Part shown: positions 9,238 through 17,926 of the stretch, one piece after another
Position numbering within the stretch: position 1 is the stretch's first letter
Layout: each line of letters opens with the position of its first letter
Assembly: GCF_024599655.1 (NCBI RefSeq)
Contig: NZ_CP102247.1
Location: 4,278,001-4,342,000, forward strand
Direction: 5' to 3'
Source: Enterobacter asburiae
GTDB lineage: Bacteria > Pseudomonadota > Gammaproteobacteria > Enterobacterales > Enterobacteriaceae
DNA: 64,000 bases
Notes under the pieces: generated by a model
Database searches by the model: none
What the model saw: the letters and a program-made list of their open reading frames with translations, nothing else
What the model was told of the DNA's origin: nothing
Program-made: the position numbers and the translations under genes

Positions 9238-9455
9238 GACGACGCTCCCGTCTGCGAGTTGGCCTGCGGAACGGTCGCCTGAGTAGGAGGGGCAGCGTCG
9301 CGGGATAACAGATGGCGCGTTGCCTGCTCACCCGCCAGCATCCCGAGCAGGCCAATCAGCGCCAGCGCGGGCGGCGCGGGGGAGCGCACCTTCAGCACGG
9401 CATACATCAGGCCAATCAACACGCCTGCGGCAAGGGATATCAGCCCAGTACTCAT
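9234..9455 (-). CDS. XapX domain membrane protein (first copy)
   Basis: A 73-residue paralogue of the next gene, with the same core (RSPAPPALALIGLLGMLAGEQ region at about 24-44) between two hydrophobic helices and a short polar C-terminus rich in Thr, Gln and Ser. Its start lies about 60 bases after the isochorismatase-like gene. Two adjacent homologous copies suggest a tandem duplication or a hetero-oligomer. Function unknown; small-molecule passage is only a guess. Confidence 0.85.
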   Translation of the reverse strand: MSTGLISLAAGVLIGLMYAVLKVRSPAPPALALIGLLGMLAGEQATRHLLSRDAAPPTQATVPQANSQTGASS

Positions 9456-9516
9456 TGTGAACTCCAGAGAAAGAGGCAGCGGCGAGCCGGATGAGGGACC
9501 AGCCCGCCAGCGGAAC

Positions 9517-10203
9517 TTAGCGAGCCGGGACCGGCGCTAAGGTGCGGTGCTCGCTCTTCTGGCGAGACGGCGCTTTGTGCACCATGGTGTAGGCGTAATC
9601 GACGCCCATGCCGTACGCGCCGGAGTGCTCGCGCACGATATCCATCACCGCGGTGTAGGTCTCTTTACGCGCCCAGTCGCGCTGCCACTCCAGCATCACC
9701 TGCTGCCAGGTCACCGGGATCACGCCCGCCTGGATCATGCGCTGCATCGCGTAGTCGTGGGCTTCTTTGGAGGTGCCGCCGGACGCGTCAGCCACCATAT
9801 AAATTTCGTAGTCGCCTTCCAGCATCGCGCACAGGGCAAAGCTGTTGTTGCACACTTCGGTCCACAGGCCGGCCACCACCACCTTCTTCTTGCCGTTAGC
9901 CTTCAGCGCGTCGCGCACCTTCTGGTCGTCCCAGGAGTTCATGGAGGTACGCTCCAGGATGTCCTGACCCGGGAACACGTCCAGCAGCTCCGGATAGGTG
10001 TTACCGGAGAAGCTTTCGGTCTCAACGGTGGTGATGATGGTCGGGATGTTGAACACTTTGGCCGCTTTCGCCAGCGCCACGGTGTTGTTTTTCAGCACCT
10101 GACGGTCAATAGACTGCACGCCAAACGCCATCTGAGGCTGGTGATCGATAAAGATGATCTGACAGTTCGCAGGGGTTAACACTTCGAGCTTTGAAGAGGT
10201 CAT
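9517..10203 (-). CDS. Isochorismatase-like (YcaC-type) cysteine hydrolase
   Basis: A 228-residue cysteine hydrolase of the isochorismatase superfamily. Asp20 (IIFIDHQPQM) and the nucleophile Cys118 (AGLWTEVCNN) occupy the catalytic positions, and MVADASGG matches the family. YcaC-like members are octameric hydrolases of uncertain substrate. It is the first gene of the minus-strand operon leading to XapX, the receiver and the sensor kinase, and diverges from the amidohydrolase operon, which suggests amide or carbamate chemistry shared across the module (inference). Confidence 0.88.
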   Translation of the reverse strand: MTSSKLEVLTPANCQIIFIDHQPQMAFGVQSIDRQVLKNNTVALAKAAKVFNIPTIITTVETESFSGNTYPELLDVFPGQDILERTSMNSWDDQKVRDALKANGKKKVVVAGLWTEVCNNSFALCAMLEGDYEIYMVADASGGTSKEAHDYAMQRMIQAGVIPVTWQQVMLEWQRDWARKETYTAVMDIVREHSGAYGMGVDYAYTMVHKAPSRQKSEHRTLAPVPAR

Positions 10204-10302
10204 AGCATTTTCCAGTGGTTAAGGGTGAAATCGCCGCGAGCGCCGCGACGATAAAATCCCCCTCATCCTGCGGTTTTCCGTCCCTGGGCGTAATTATCTC
10301 TT

Positions 10303-10356
10303 CGTATAGTTAACCTTAGGTATAGTTATACTTTGGTATACCTATCCTATTGTATA
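10303..10356. promoter_or_regulatory. Divergent operator/promoter region with repeated GTATA motifs
   Basis: The 218-base gap between the isochorismatase-like gene and the amidohydrolase holds a perfect inverted repeat: TAGGTATA (10317-10324) and TATACCTA (10337-10344), separated by 12 bases. It is flanked by further GTATAG/GTATAC/GTATAAC motifs near 10304 and 10350. Clustered half-sites between divergent operons are typical of regulator binding; the FixJ-type regulator at 2360-2959 is the obvious candidate. Confidence 0.55.
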
Positions 10357-10421
10357 ACTGGATCTTTGCCGAAACCGGTTCCCATAATCCTGACCATTCC
10401 CCTCTCAGTCAGGAGCAGTTT

Positions 10422-12293
10422 ATGGTTACCCTCGGTAAAGCCGATCTCATTCTGGTTAACGGCCAGTTTCACACCGTCGATCGCGAGAACCCCGTCGCTG
10501 AAGCCGTTGCCGTGCGCGACGGAAAATTTCTGGAAGTGGGTACCGTCGCCGAGGTGATGCAACACCACTGCGACGGCACCAAGGTGGTGGATTTGAAAGG
10601 CCACACCGCCATCCCCGGCCTGAACGACTCGCACCTGCACCTGATCCGCGGCGGGCTGAACTACAACCTCGAGCTGCGCTGGGAAGGCGTACCGTCGCTG
10701 GCCGACGCCCTGCGGATGCTGAAAGAGCAGGCCCTGCGCACGCCGTCGCCCCAGTGGGTGCGCGTGGTGGGCGGCTGGACCGAGTTCCAGTTTGCCGAGC
10801 GCCGCATGCCGACCCTCGATGAAATCAACGACGCCGCGCCGGACACCCCGGTCTTCATCCTGCACCTGTACGACCGCGCCCTGCTCAACCGCGCCGCGCT
10901 GAAGGTGGTCGGCTACACCAAAGACACGCCAAACCCGCCGGGCGGGGAGATCCAGCGCGACGCCAACGGCAACCCGACCGGGATGCTGATTGCCCGTCCG
11001 AACGCCATGATCCTCTACGCCACGCTGGCCAAAGGGCCGAAGCTGCCGCTGGAGCAGCAGGTCAACTCCACGCGCCAGTTCATGCGCGAGCTGAACCGTC
11101 TGGGGCTGACCAGCGCCATCGACGCGGGCGGCGGCTTTCAGAACTACCCGGAAGATTACGAGGTGATTGCCGAGCTGCACGAGAAAAAGCAGATGACCAT
11201 CCGCATCGCCTACAACCTGTTTACCCAGCGTCCGGGCCACGAGCTGGAAGACTTTGAAAAATGGACCGACATGCTCACGCCGGGCCAGGGCAGCGACTTC
11301 TTCCGCCACAACGGCGCGGGCGAGATGCTGGTCTTCTCCGCCGCCGATTTTGAAGATTTCCTCGAGCCGCGCCCGGACCTCGCGCCGGGCATGGAGGACG
11401 AGCTGGAGCGCGTGGTGCGCCATCTGGTGGAGCACCGCTGGCCGTTCCGCCTGCACGCCACCTACAACGAATCCATCAGCCGCATGCTGGACGTGTTCGA
11501 GAAGGTGAACCGCGACATTCCGTTCAACGGCCTGCACTGGTTCTTCGACCATGCGGAAACCGTTACCCAGGCCAACATCGACCGCATCAAAGAACTGGGC
11601 GGCGGCATTGCCGTCCAGCACCGCATGGCCTTCCAGGGCGAATACTTCGCCGAGCGCTACGGCATCGAAGCCACCCGCCACACGCCGCCGGTGGCGAAAA
11701 TGCTCGAGACCGGCGTGCCGGTGGGCTTGGGGACGGATGCCACCCGCGTGGCGAGCTACAACCCGTGGACCGCGCTCTACTGGCTGGTCTCCGGCCGCAC
11801 CGTCGGCGGGATGCAGATGTACGATCACAGCGCCCGTCTGGACCGCGATACCGCCCTGATGCTCTGGACCCAGGGCAGCGCGTGGTTCTCCAGCGAGCAG
11901 AACCAGAAGGGGCAGATCAAGGTCGGCCAGCTTGCCGACCTGGCGGTGCTCAGCAAAGACTACTTCCGCGTGCCGGAAGAGGAGATCAAGGGCATCGAGT
12001 CCGTCCTGACGGTGGTCAACGGCGATATCGTTTACGCCGCAGGCAGCTTTGGCCCGCTCGCGCCACCTGCCATTCCGGTTCTGCCCGAGTGGTCCCCGGT
12101 GGTCAAGGTGCCGGGCCACTACCGCAGCGCGCCGCCGCAGGCCGCCCGCGTCGGCATGAGCGCCGTCCACCACTGCAGCGGCCCGTGCGGGGTTCACAGC
12201 CACCAGCATGATTTCGCCCGCACGTCAGAGATGCCGGTGTCCGACGATAACGCTTTCTGGGGGGCGCTGGGCTGCAGCTGCTTTGCATTCTGA
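10422..12293 (+). CDS. Amidohydrolase (YtcJ-like, TIM-barrel metal hydrolase)
   Basis: A 623-residue amidohydrolase-superfamily enzyme of the YtcJ/exoenzyme-regulatory-protein type. It has an N-terminal beta-sandwich segment (MVTLGKADLILVNGQFHTV), the metal motif His71-x-His73 in LNDSHLHLIRG, HWFFDHAET further on, and the late GLGTDATRV Asp motif. The start at 10422 has AGGAGC upstream; an upstream in-frame ATG at 10350 lies in the operator region and is unlikely. The C-terminus carries a Cys/His-rich tail (HHCSGPCGVH, GCSCFAF) that is unusual for the family. It is the first gene of a four-gene operon. Confidence 0.9.
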   Translation: MVTLGKADLILVNGQFHTVDRENPVAEAVAVRDGKFLEVGTVAEVMQHHCDGTKVVDLKGHTAIPGLNDSHLHLIRGGLNYNLELRWEGVPSLADALRMLKEQALRTPSPQWVRVVGGWTEFQFAERRMPTLDEINDAAPDTPVFILHLYDRALLNRAALKVVGYTKDTPNPPGGEIQRDANGNPTGMLIARPNAMILYATLAKGPKLPLEQQVNSTRQFMRELNRLGLTSAIDAGGGFQNYPEDYEVIAELHEKKQMTIRIAYNLFTQRPGHELEDFEKWTDMLTPGQGSDFFRHNGAGEMLVFSAADFEDFLEPRPDLAPGMEDELERVVRHLVEHRWPFRLHATYNESISRMLDVFEKVNRDIPFNGLHWFFDHAETVTQANIDRIKELGGGIAVQHRMAFQGEYFAERYGIEATRHTPPVAKMLETGVPVGLGTDATRVASYNPWTALYWLVSGRTVGGMQMYDHSARLDRDTALMLWTQGSAWFSSEQNQKGQIKVGQLADLAVLSKDYFRVPEEEIKGIESVLTVVNGDIVYAAGSFGPLAPPAIPVLPEWSPVVKVPGHYRSAPPQAARVGMSAVHHCSGPCGVHSHQHDFARTSEMPVSDDNAFWGALGCSCFAF

Positions 12294-12700
12294 TGAAAAA
12301 CACCTTTACCCCACCCCGGATCGACCTGGGGCTATTCTTCCTGCGCCTGACCGGCAGCCTGCTGCTGCTGTACGTGCACGGTCTGCCGAAGGTGCTGCAC
12401 TTCAGCGAAGAGCTGACGCGCATTGAGGATCCGTTCGGCTTCGGGCCCTGGGCGAGCCTGATCCCGGCGATTGTCGCCGAGGTGGTCTGCCCGCTGTTTA
12501 TCATTGCGGGGGTTTACACCCGCCTGGCGTGCCTGCCGATTATCGCCGTGCTGCTGGTGGCGATGCTGGCGGTCCACCCGAACTGGTCGATTGCCGAAGG
12601 GCAGTTTGGCTGGCTGCTGCTGATTATCTTCACCACCCTTGCCCTCACCGGGCCGGGCCAGTGGCGGCTGCAGCGTAAGGTAACGGAGAGATTCGCATGA
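12293..12700 (+). CDS. DoxX-family membrane protein
   Basis: A 135-residue inner-membrane protein with four predicted helices and the DoxX pattern near the start (FFLRLTGSLLLLYVHGLPKV). It overlaps the amidohydrolase stop by one base (TGATG) and overlaps the next gene by four (ATGA), so the three genes are translationally coupled. DoxX-like proteins are linked to quinone or redox functions, but substrate is unknown here. Confidence 0.85.
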   Translation: MKNTFTPPRIDLGLFFLRLTGSLLLLYVHGLPKVLHFSEELTRIEDPFGFGPWASLIPAIVAEVVCPLFIIAGVYTRLACLPIIAVLLVAMLAVHPNWSIAEGQFGWLLLIIFTTLALTGPGQWRLQRKVTERFA

Positions 12701-14316
12701 CCCAGGTTAACGACGTTCGCGACGCACACGTCGAGACGACGCCCGCATCGACGGTTTCGCCCTGGCAGCCGCTGAGCCAGCCGGTGTTCCGCATGCTGTG
12801 GATCGCCACGGTGGTCTCTAACGTCGGCTCATGGATGAGCGACGTCGGCATCAACTGGAGCATGCTGACTCTGAGCGCCGATCCTTTGGATATCGCGCTG
12901 GTGCAGGCGGCAAGCAGCCTGCCGATGTTCCTCTTCGCCCTGCCGTCCGGGGTGATGGCGGACATCGTCGACCGACGTAAATACCTGCTCTTCTCCCAGC
13001 TGTGGGTGTTCATCGCCGCCGCCGGGTTGACGGTGCTCTCCTTCACCGGACACGTCACCCCCACCGTTCTGCTGGTGGCGACGTTTCTGCTGAGCGTGGG
13101 CGCGGCGATGAGCTCGCCGCCGTTCCAGGCCGTGGTGCCCGATCTGGTGAGCAAGCCGGAGCTGGGTGCCGCCGTGGCGCTGAACTCGCTCGGGGTGAAC
13201 ATCAGCCGGGCGATTGGCCCCGCGCTGGGCGGTTTTCTGCTGTCGCTCGCCGGGCCGTGGATGGTGTTTGCCCTCAACGCGCTGTCCGTGGTGGGCGTGG
13301 CGTGGGTGCTGTGGCGCTGGCGTCCGGCCCCGTCCATTCAGCGTCTGCCGCCAGAGCACTTCTTCTCGGCGGTGCGCTCCGGCATTCGCTACGTGCACGC
13401 CGCGCCGGTGCTGCGCAACGTGCTGGTGCGCACCGTGGCCTTCTTCGTTTTCGGCAGCGCGGGCTGGGCGCTGCTGCCGCTGGTGGCGCGCCGCGAGCTG
13501 GGCTTAGGCCCGGCGGGCTATGGCGTGATGCTGGCGTGCATTGGCCTGGGGGCGATTGCCGGGGCGATCCTGCTGCCGCGCCTGCGCCAGCGGCTGAACG
13601 CCGACCGTCTGATGGTGGCCGCCAGCCTGACGTTTGCCCTCACCATGCTGGCGCTGGCGTTCGTGCGCCACGTCTGGCTGCTCAACCTGTTTGAGTTCTT
13701 CACCGGCTTCGCGTGGATTGCGGTGCTGTCGACCCTCAACCTCGGCGCGCAGCGCAGCGCCGCCCGCTGGGTGAAGGCCCGCGCGCTGGCGGTCTATCTG
13801 ACGGTGTTCTTCGGCTCGATGACCACCGGCAGCGCCATCTGGGGGCAGATCGCCTCCCGGTTCGGCACGCCGACCTCGCTGGTGGTCGCCACGCTGGGGA
13901 TGGTGCTGGCAAGCGCGACGGTGTTCCGCTGGAAGCTGGGCAAAGATCCGGACCTGAACCTCGACCTCAGCGGCCAGCCGCTGGACGGCGTGGAGATTGA
14001 CCTGCCGAACGAGCGCGGCCCGGTGCTGGTCTCGCACGAGTACATCATCGACCCGCACAACGCGAAGGCCTTCCTGGAGGCGGTACACGAGCTGCGCCGG
14101 GTGCGACGCCGCGCCGGGGCGATGAGCTGGGCGGTGTACGAGGATATTGAGCGCCCCGGCCTGTTTATCGAGACCTTCCTGATGGGCTCCTGGATTGAGC
14201 ATCTGCGCCAGCAGGAGCGCCACACCATGAATGACCTCCTGCTGCAGAGCCGCGTTCTGGCTTTTCATCAGGGCACAACATCACCGGCTATTCGCTACCT
14301 GGTCGCGCCGGTATAA
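12697..14316 (+). CDS. MFS_3-type transporter with C-terminal ABM-like domain
   Basis: A 539-residue major facilitator. About 400 residues form 11-12 membrane helices (QPVFRMLWIATVVSNVGSW at the start, GVMADIVDRRKYL loop), followed by a soluble tail from about 440 (VSHEYIIDPHNAKAFLEA) resembling an antibiotic-biosynthesis-monooxygenase dimeric barrel. This fusion is typical of the transmembrane secretion effector (EntS-like) subgroup of exporters. Its operon position between DoxX and the alpha/beta hydrolase suggests export of a product or toxic intermediate of the pathway (inference). Confidence 0.88.
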   Translation: MTQVNDVRDAHVETTPASTVSPWQPLSQPVFRMLWIATVVSNVGSWMSDVGINWSMLTLSADPLDIALVQAASSLPMFLFALPSGVMADIVDRRKYLLFSQLWVFIAAAGLTVLSFTGHVTPTVLLVATFLLSVGAAMSSPPFQAVVPDLVSKPELGAAVALNSLGVNISRAIGPALGGFLLSLAGPWMVFALNALSVVGVAWVLWRWRPAPSIQRLPPEHFFSAVRSGIRYVHAAPVLRNVLVRTVAFFVFGSAGWALLPLVARRELGLGPAGYGVMLACIGLGAIAGAILLPRLRQRLNADRLMVAASLTFALTMLALAFVRHVWLLNLFEFFTGFAWIAVLSTLNLGAQRSAARWVKARALAVYLTVFFGSMTTGSAIWGQIASRFGTPTSLVVATLGMVLASATVFRWKLGKDPDLNLDLSGQPLDGVEIDLPNERGPVLVSHEYIIDPHNAKAFLEAVHELRRVRRRAGAMSWAVYEDIERPGLFIETFLMGSWIEHLRQQERHTMNDLLLQSRVLAFHQGTTSPAIRYLVAPV

Positions 14317-14346
14317 CCATAATCATCACCTGCACAGGAACACACT

Positions 14347-15168
14347 ATGGCAACGTTTAAGGCAAAAGACGGCACGCAGATTTACTACAAAGATTGCGGC
14401 GCGGGCAAACCGGTTCTTTTCAGCCACGGCTGGCCGCTGGACGGCGACATGTGGGACAGCCAGCTGAACTATCTGGCCGAACGCGGCTTCCGCGCCATCG
14501 CCTTTGACCGTCGCGGGTTTGGCCGCTCGGATCAGCCGTGGAACGGCTACGACTACGACACCTTTGCGTCCGACATTAACGACCTGATTACCACCCTTGA
14601 CCTGCAGGACGTGACGCTGGTGGGCTTCTCCATGGGCGGCGGCGACGTAACCCGCTACATCAACAACTACGGCAGCGCGCGCGTCGCCGGTCTGGCGCTG
14701 CTGGGCGCGGTGACGCCGATCTTCGGCAAATCCGACTCCTTCCCGCAGGGTGTCGATCAGAGCGTGTTCGACGGCATTCGCGACGGGCTGCGTAAAGATC
14801 GCGCTCAGTTCATCAGCGACTTCGCAACGCCGTTCTACGGCATCAACGCCGGGCAGACCGTCTCTGCCGGAGCCCTGACCCAAACGCTGAACATCGCCCT
14901 GCTGGCGTCGCTGAAGGGCACCATCGACTGCGTGACCGCGTTCGGCGAAACCGACTTCCGCCCGGATATGGCGAAAATCGACGTGCCGACGCTGGTGATC
15001 CACGGCAGTAACGACCAGATCGTGCCGTTTGAAAGCACCGGCAAGCTGGCGGCAGAGATGATCAAAAACGCCACGCTGAAGGTGTACGACAACGCGCCGC
15101 ACGGCTTCGCGCTGACCCACCAGGACCAGCTCAACGAAGATCTGCTGGCGTTTGTGAAGTCGCTGTAA
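14347..15168 (+). CDS. Alpha/beta hydrolase (non-haem chloroperoxidase family)
   Basis: A 273-residue alpha/beta hydrolase matching cofactor-free bacterial haloperoxidases/esterases. The nucleophile elbow GFSMGG has Ser95, with Asp223 (HGSNDQIVP) and His252 (NAPHGFALTH) completing the triad; the oxyanion motif SHGWPLDG is near 26-33. It is the last gene of the amidohydrolase operon, 30 bases after the transporter, with an AGGAA ribosome site. It probably hydrolyses an ester or lactone intermediate; the perhydrolase label reflects the family, not shown activity. Confidence 0.9.
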   Translation: MATFKAKDGTQIYYKDCGAGKPVLFSHGWPLDGDMWDSQLNYLAERGFRAIAFDRRGFGRSDQPWNGYDYDTFASDINDLITTLDLQDVTLVGFSMGGGDVTRYINNYGSARVAGLALLGAVTPIFGKSDSFPQGVDQSVFDGIRDGLRKDRAQFISDFATPFYGINAGQTVSAGALTQTLNIALLASLKGTIDCVTAFGETDFRPDMAKIDVPTLVIHGSNDQIVPFESTGKLAAEMIKNATLKVYDNAPHGFALTHQDQLNEDLLAFVKSL

Positions 15169-15180
15169 GTCATTACGCGA

Positions 15181-15257
15181 AGCCTGATGGCGCTTCGCTT
15201 ATCAGGCCTACAAGGGTTGGTCCTGTAGGCCGGGTAAGGCGCAGCCGCCACCCGGCG
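15181..15257. repeat. REP pair (BIME) between convergent genes
   Basis: Two inverted REP units: GCCTGATGGCGCTTCGC through CAGGCCTAC (15181-15210), then GTAGGCCGGGTAAGGCGCAG through CCACCCGGC (15224-15257). They separate the hydrolase operon from the convergent sugar symporter, and the symporter's last codons are read from the second unit. Confidence 0.9.
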
Positions 15258-16602
15258 CTTTCGCAGACGCGTTCCGCTCCGCCAGCAGCCGACAAATCTC
15301 CGCATGCTTCTCCTCGGTAAAGGTAAAGCGCGACATAAACACGATGCGGATCACCGACCCAATCGCCGGTAACAAACAAACCCCGAAGAACAGCCCCGAC
15401 AGCACGCCTTCGCTCTGAATTTGCGCCTGCGGCACGTAGCCGATCATCGTCAGGAACACGCCGATTAACCCGCCGCCCACCGCCACCGACATCTTGCCGG
15501 TAAAAGTCTGCCCGGAGAAGGTGATCGCCGCGCAGCGCTTGTGAGTGTGGTACTCCGCGTACTCGATGGTGTCGGCAATCATCGACGAGGTGAGGATGTT
15601 GGTCATCATCACGAACAGCGTGCTCAGGCCGAGCAGAATAAACAGCATCGTCACCTGCTGATACCCGACAAACCACATCACCACACGCACCGCCACGTCC
15701 AGCCCGCAGAGGATCATAAACAGCTTCCGCTTCTGCATCCGGCGCGTCAGCATCGGGGCGACCAGGCACAGCACCGCCGCCACAATCCCCATTACGCCAA
15801 TCGCCATCTGCAGGCTGCCGTCGCCCAGGTTATTGATAAAGAAGTAGATATACAGCCCGCCCGCCACGTTGTGGAACACACAGAAAAAGAACGACAGTAG
15901 GACGATAAACAGCGGCTTGTTCTGGCGCAGATTGTGGAAGGTGTCGCGGATGGTCACCTTTTCCGGGCTCGGCGGCACGCGCTCTTTGATCTGCATAAAG
16001 CCGTTGAGCATCAGCGGCAGGCCCACCAGCATCATCACCAGCGCCGCCATAAAGTAGCCTTTATCGTTGCTGTACTGGGCGAAGAACGCCGCCAGCTTCG
16101 GGAAGAAGATGTTGGCGCAGGCAATGCCCGCGTTCACCCCGAGCATCGCCGCCGTCACCGCGCGGGTGCGCTGGGCGGAGTCGTTGGTCATCACCGACGA
16201 CATCGACCAGAACGGGATATCAGAGATGGCGTACAGCGTCCCCCACAGGATGTAGGTCACCCCGGCGTAGAGGATTTTGGTGGTCATGTCCGCTTCGATT
16301 TTATAGAACGACAGCAGCGTGACGCCGGTGATCAGCAGCGGCGCGATCAGCAAAAAGTGGCGAAATTTGCCGAACCGGCTGTTAATGGTGTCCATAATGC
16401 TGGCAAACAGCGGATCGTGAACCGCGTCCCACGCGCGGGCAATCAGGAAGATGGTACTGGCCGCCAGTGCCGAGATCCCCAGCACGTCGGTGTAAAAATA
16501 GTTAATAAACGAACCCACTAAACCAAAGCTAAAACACTGACCTAAACCATAGCCAAAATAAGACCACAACTCGCGAGACGGTATTTTCATTGTCGTTGCC
16601 AT
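15208..16602 (-). CDS. GPH-family sugar:cation symporter (MelB/YicJ-like)
   Basis: A 464-residue glycoside-pentoside-hexuronide symporter with 12 predicted helices. The N-terminal signature includes YFYTDVLGISALAAS and ARAWDAVHDPLFA; the Asp in the latter belongs to the cation-coupling motif. It lies about 50 bases downstream of the glycosidase gene, so the pair should import and cleave the same oligosaccharide. The final 14 residues (KAPGGGCALPGLQDQPL region) are encoded by a REP element, indicating the original stop was lost or the repeat inserted at the 3' end. Confidence 0.9.
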   Translation of the reverse strand: MATTMKIPSRELWSYFGYGLGQCFSFGLVGSFINYFYTDVLGISALAASTIFLIARAWDAVHDPLFASIMDTINSRFGKFRHFLLIAPLLITGVTLLSFYKIEADMTTKILYAGVTYILWGTLYAISDIPFWSMSSVMTNDSAQRTRAVTAAMLGVNAGIACANIFFPKLAAFFAQYSNDKGYFMAALVMMLVGLPLMLNGFMQIKERVPPSPEKVTIRDTFHNLRQNKPLFIVLLSFFFCVFHNVAGGLYIYFFINNLGDGSLQMAIGVMGIVAAVLCLVAPMLTRRMQKRKLFMILCGLDVAVRVVMWFVGYQQVTMLFILLGLSTLFVMMTNILTSSMIADTIEYAEYHTHKRCAAITFSGQTFTGKMSVAVGGGLIGVFLTMIGYVPQAQIQSEGVLSGLFFGVCLLPAIGSVIRIVFMSRFTFTEEKHAEICRLLAERNASAKAPGGGCALPGLQDQPL

Positions 16603-16652
16603 TGATATATGCCTGCCTGGTTGCCCGGCGGTCGGCCGCCGGGTCGATATTA

Positions 16653-17741
16653 TTAGCCTTGTGCCTTCGGGGCGATCTTGCGCAGCTGCTGCATCAGGGC
16701 GATTTCACGGCGCGAGAACGGAATGCCGTTCTCCTCGAACACGTCGTGGAACCAGAGGCGGCAGTAGTCCGTGGACTCCTTCATCACCACCGGCCACGGC
16801 AGCCACGTCTGGGTTTTGCCGCGCACCAGCCCCCACTGGTACGGCGCGACCTTCGCCGCGTACATCAGCGGAAGCTGCTCTTCGACAGTGCTGCCGACGT
16901 GGCGCGCCAGCCATTCGGTGCAGAACAGCGGGCGAGCGAGTTCCTGCAGCTGCTGGATAATCGCCGTCATGCGCCCGGTGTGGGTGTAGGCGTGGAAGCT
17001 CACCACGTCCGAGAGCGCCAGCGCGGTCTGATCCAGCGGATGCTGAAAGAACGTCTCGCCCTCCTCTTCCGGCGGCAGACGCCACGCGCAGACGGTGAGC
17101 GGCTGGGTTGGATCTTCTTCGCGCACCCACTGGAACGCCAGCTTCATCAACTCGTGCGCGCAGGTCTCCAGCTTCGCGTCGTACTGCACCTCCTGCGTGC
17201 CGGTCGCGAAAATGCCGCGGTTGCCCGGCTCGTTATAGAGATCCCACAGCAGCACGCGCTTATCCTCGCGGAACTGGCGCACAACGTCGCGGATATAGCA
17301 CTCAATCTGCGGCCAGCAGTCCGGATCGCACACCTTGTCGCGCCCCGGGCTCGCCGCCGCCTGGCTGTTGTGCTTGCCCGGCACGGGCGGCTTTTGCGGG
17401 CCGAGGTACGGCTCGTCGCCGGAGAAGCCGCAGTCGTCCATCAGGGTCAGCATGGTGCTGAACCCGCGACCGTCGGCAATCGTCAAAAAGCGGTCGATGC
17501 GTGCCATCAGCCCGTCGCGATCGTGCTCCCAGACGATAAACGGCAGGTTGATGCGCAGGGTGTTATAGCCCGCGTCCGCCGCCCAGCCCAACTCGCGCTC
17601 GATGGTGGCGGCATCGAAGGTCTCTTCCTGCCAGATATCGGTCCAGTTCACCGCCGTCGACGGCAGATAGTTAAACCCGCACAGCCAGCCTTTTTGCTGA
17701 TACCACGCCTGTGCCTGCTCCCTGCTCCACTGCTCTTTCAT
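16653..17741 (-). CDS. GH5-like (cellulase-family) glycoside hydrolase
   Basis: A 362-residue clan-A TIM-barrel glycosidase without signal peptide, hence cytoplasmic. The acid/base Glu171 is in LLWDLYNEPGN and the likely nucleophile Glu276 in PLFCTEWLAR; VVSFHAYTH supplies the strand-6 His. Being cytoplasmic and paired with a GPH symporter, it should act on an imported di- or oligosaccharide or aryl glycoside rather than polymer. It is transcribed divergently from a LacI-family regulator, its likely repressor. Substrate cannot be deduced. Confidence 0.88.
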   Translation of the reverse strand: MKEQWSREQAQAWYQQKGWLCGFNYLPSTAVNWTDIWQEETFDAATIERELGWAADAGYNTLRINLPFIVWEHDRDGLMARIDRFLTIADGRGFSTMLTLMDDCGFSGDEPYLGPQKPPVPGKHNSQAAASPGRDKVCDPDCWPQIECYIRDVVRQFREDKRVLLWDLYNEPGNRGIFATGTQEVQYDAKLETCAHELMKLAFQWVREEDPTQPLTVCAWRLPPEEEGETFFQHPLDQTALALSDVVSFHAYTHTGRMTAIIQQLQELARPLFCTEWLARHVGSTVEEQLPLMYAAKVAPYQWGLVRGKTQTWLPWPVVMKESTDYCRLWFHDVFEENGIPFSRREIALMQQLRKIAPKAQG

Positions 17742-17769
17742 TACGCGTCCTCTTACTGATAATGTTTAG

Positions 17770-17783
17770 CTAATAAATATTAG
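17770..17783. promoter_or_regulatory. Palindromic operator candidate upstream of the glycosidase
   Basis: Perfect palindrome CTAATA-AA-TATTAG, 29 bases upstream of the glycosidase start, inside the 185-base divergent region shared with the LacI-family regulator gene. Size and symmetry fit a repressor site, but no second copy was found, and it is AT-rich, so chance is possible. Confidence 0.4.
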
Positions 17784-17926
17784 TTGCGGGATAAATGCGC
17801 AAATCACGGCGTTGAGAAAAGCGATGCCCCTCACAAAGTTCACGCTTCGATGAATGAGAAACGTGATCGACGGCGCTAAAGCGTGCGGTTAGGGTATGAT
17901 GCGAAGTCGCGAAAGGGAGAGGACGG

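Noticed and set aside
8954..9355. N-terminal extension of the single-domain receiver up to 9355
   Set aside because: The extension overlaps both XapX genes in another frame and carries no domain; the start at 8953 has the proper ribosome site and yields a normal receiver length.
10347..12209. A 620-codon open frame on the minus strand opposite the amidohydrolase
   Set aside because: It is a codon-bias shadow of the real plus-strand gene: low-complexity, rich in His/Arg/Ala, no ribosome site, and the plus strand encodes a clear enzyme.
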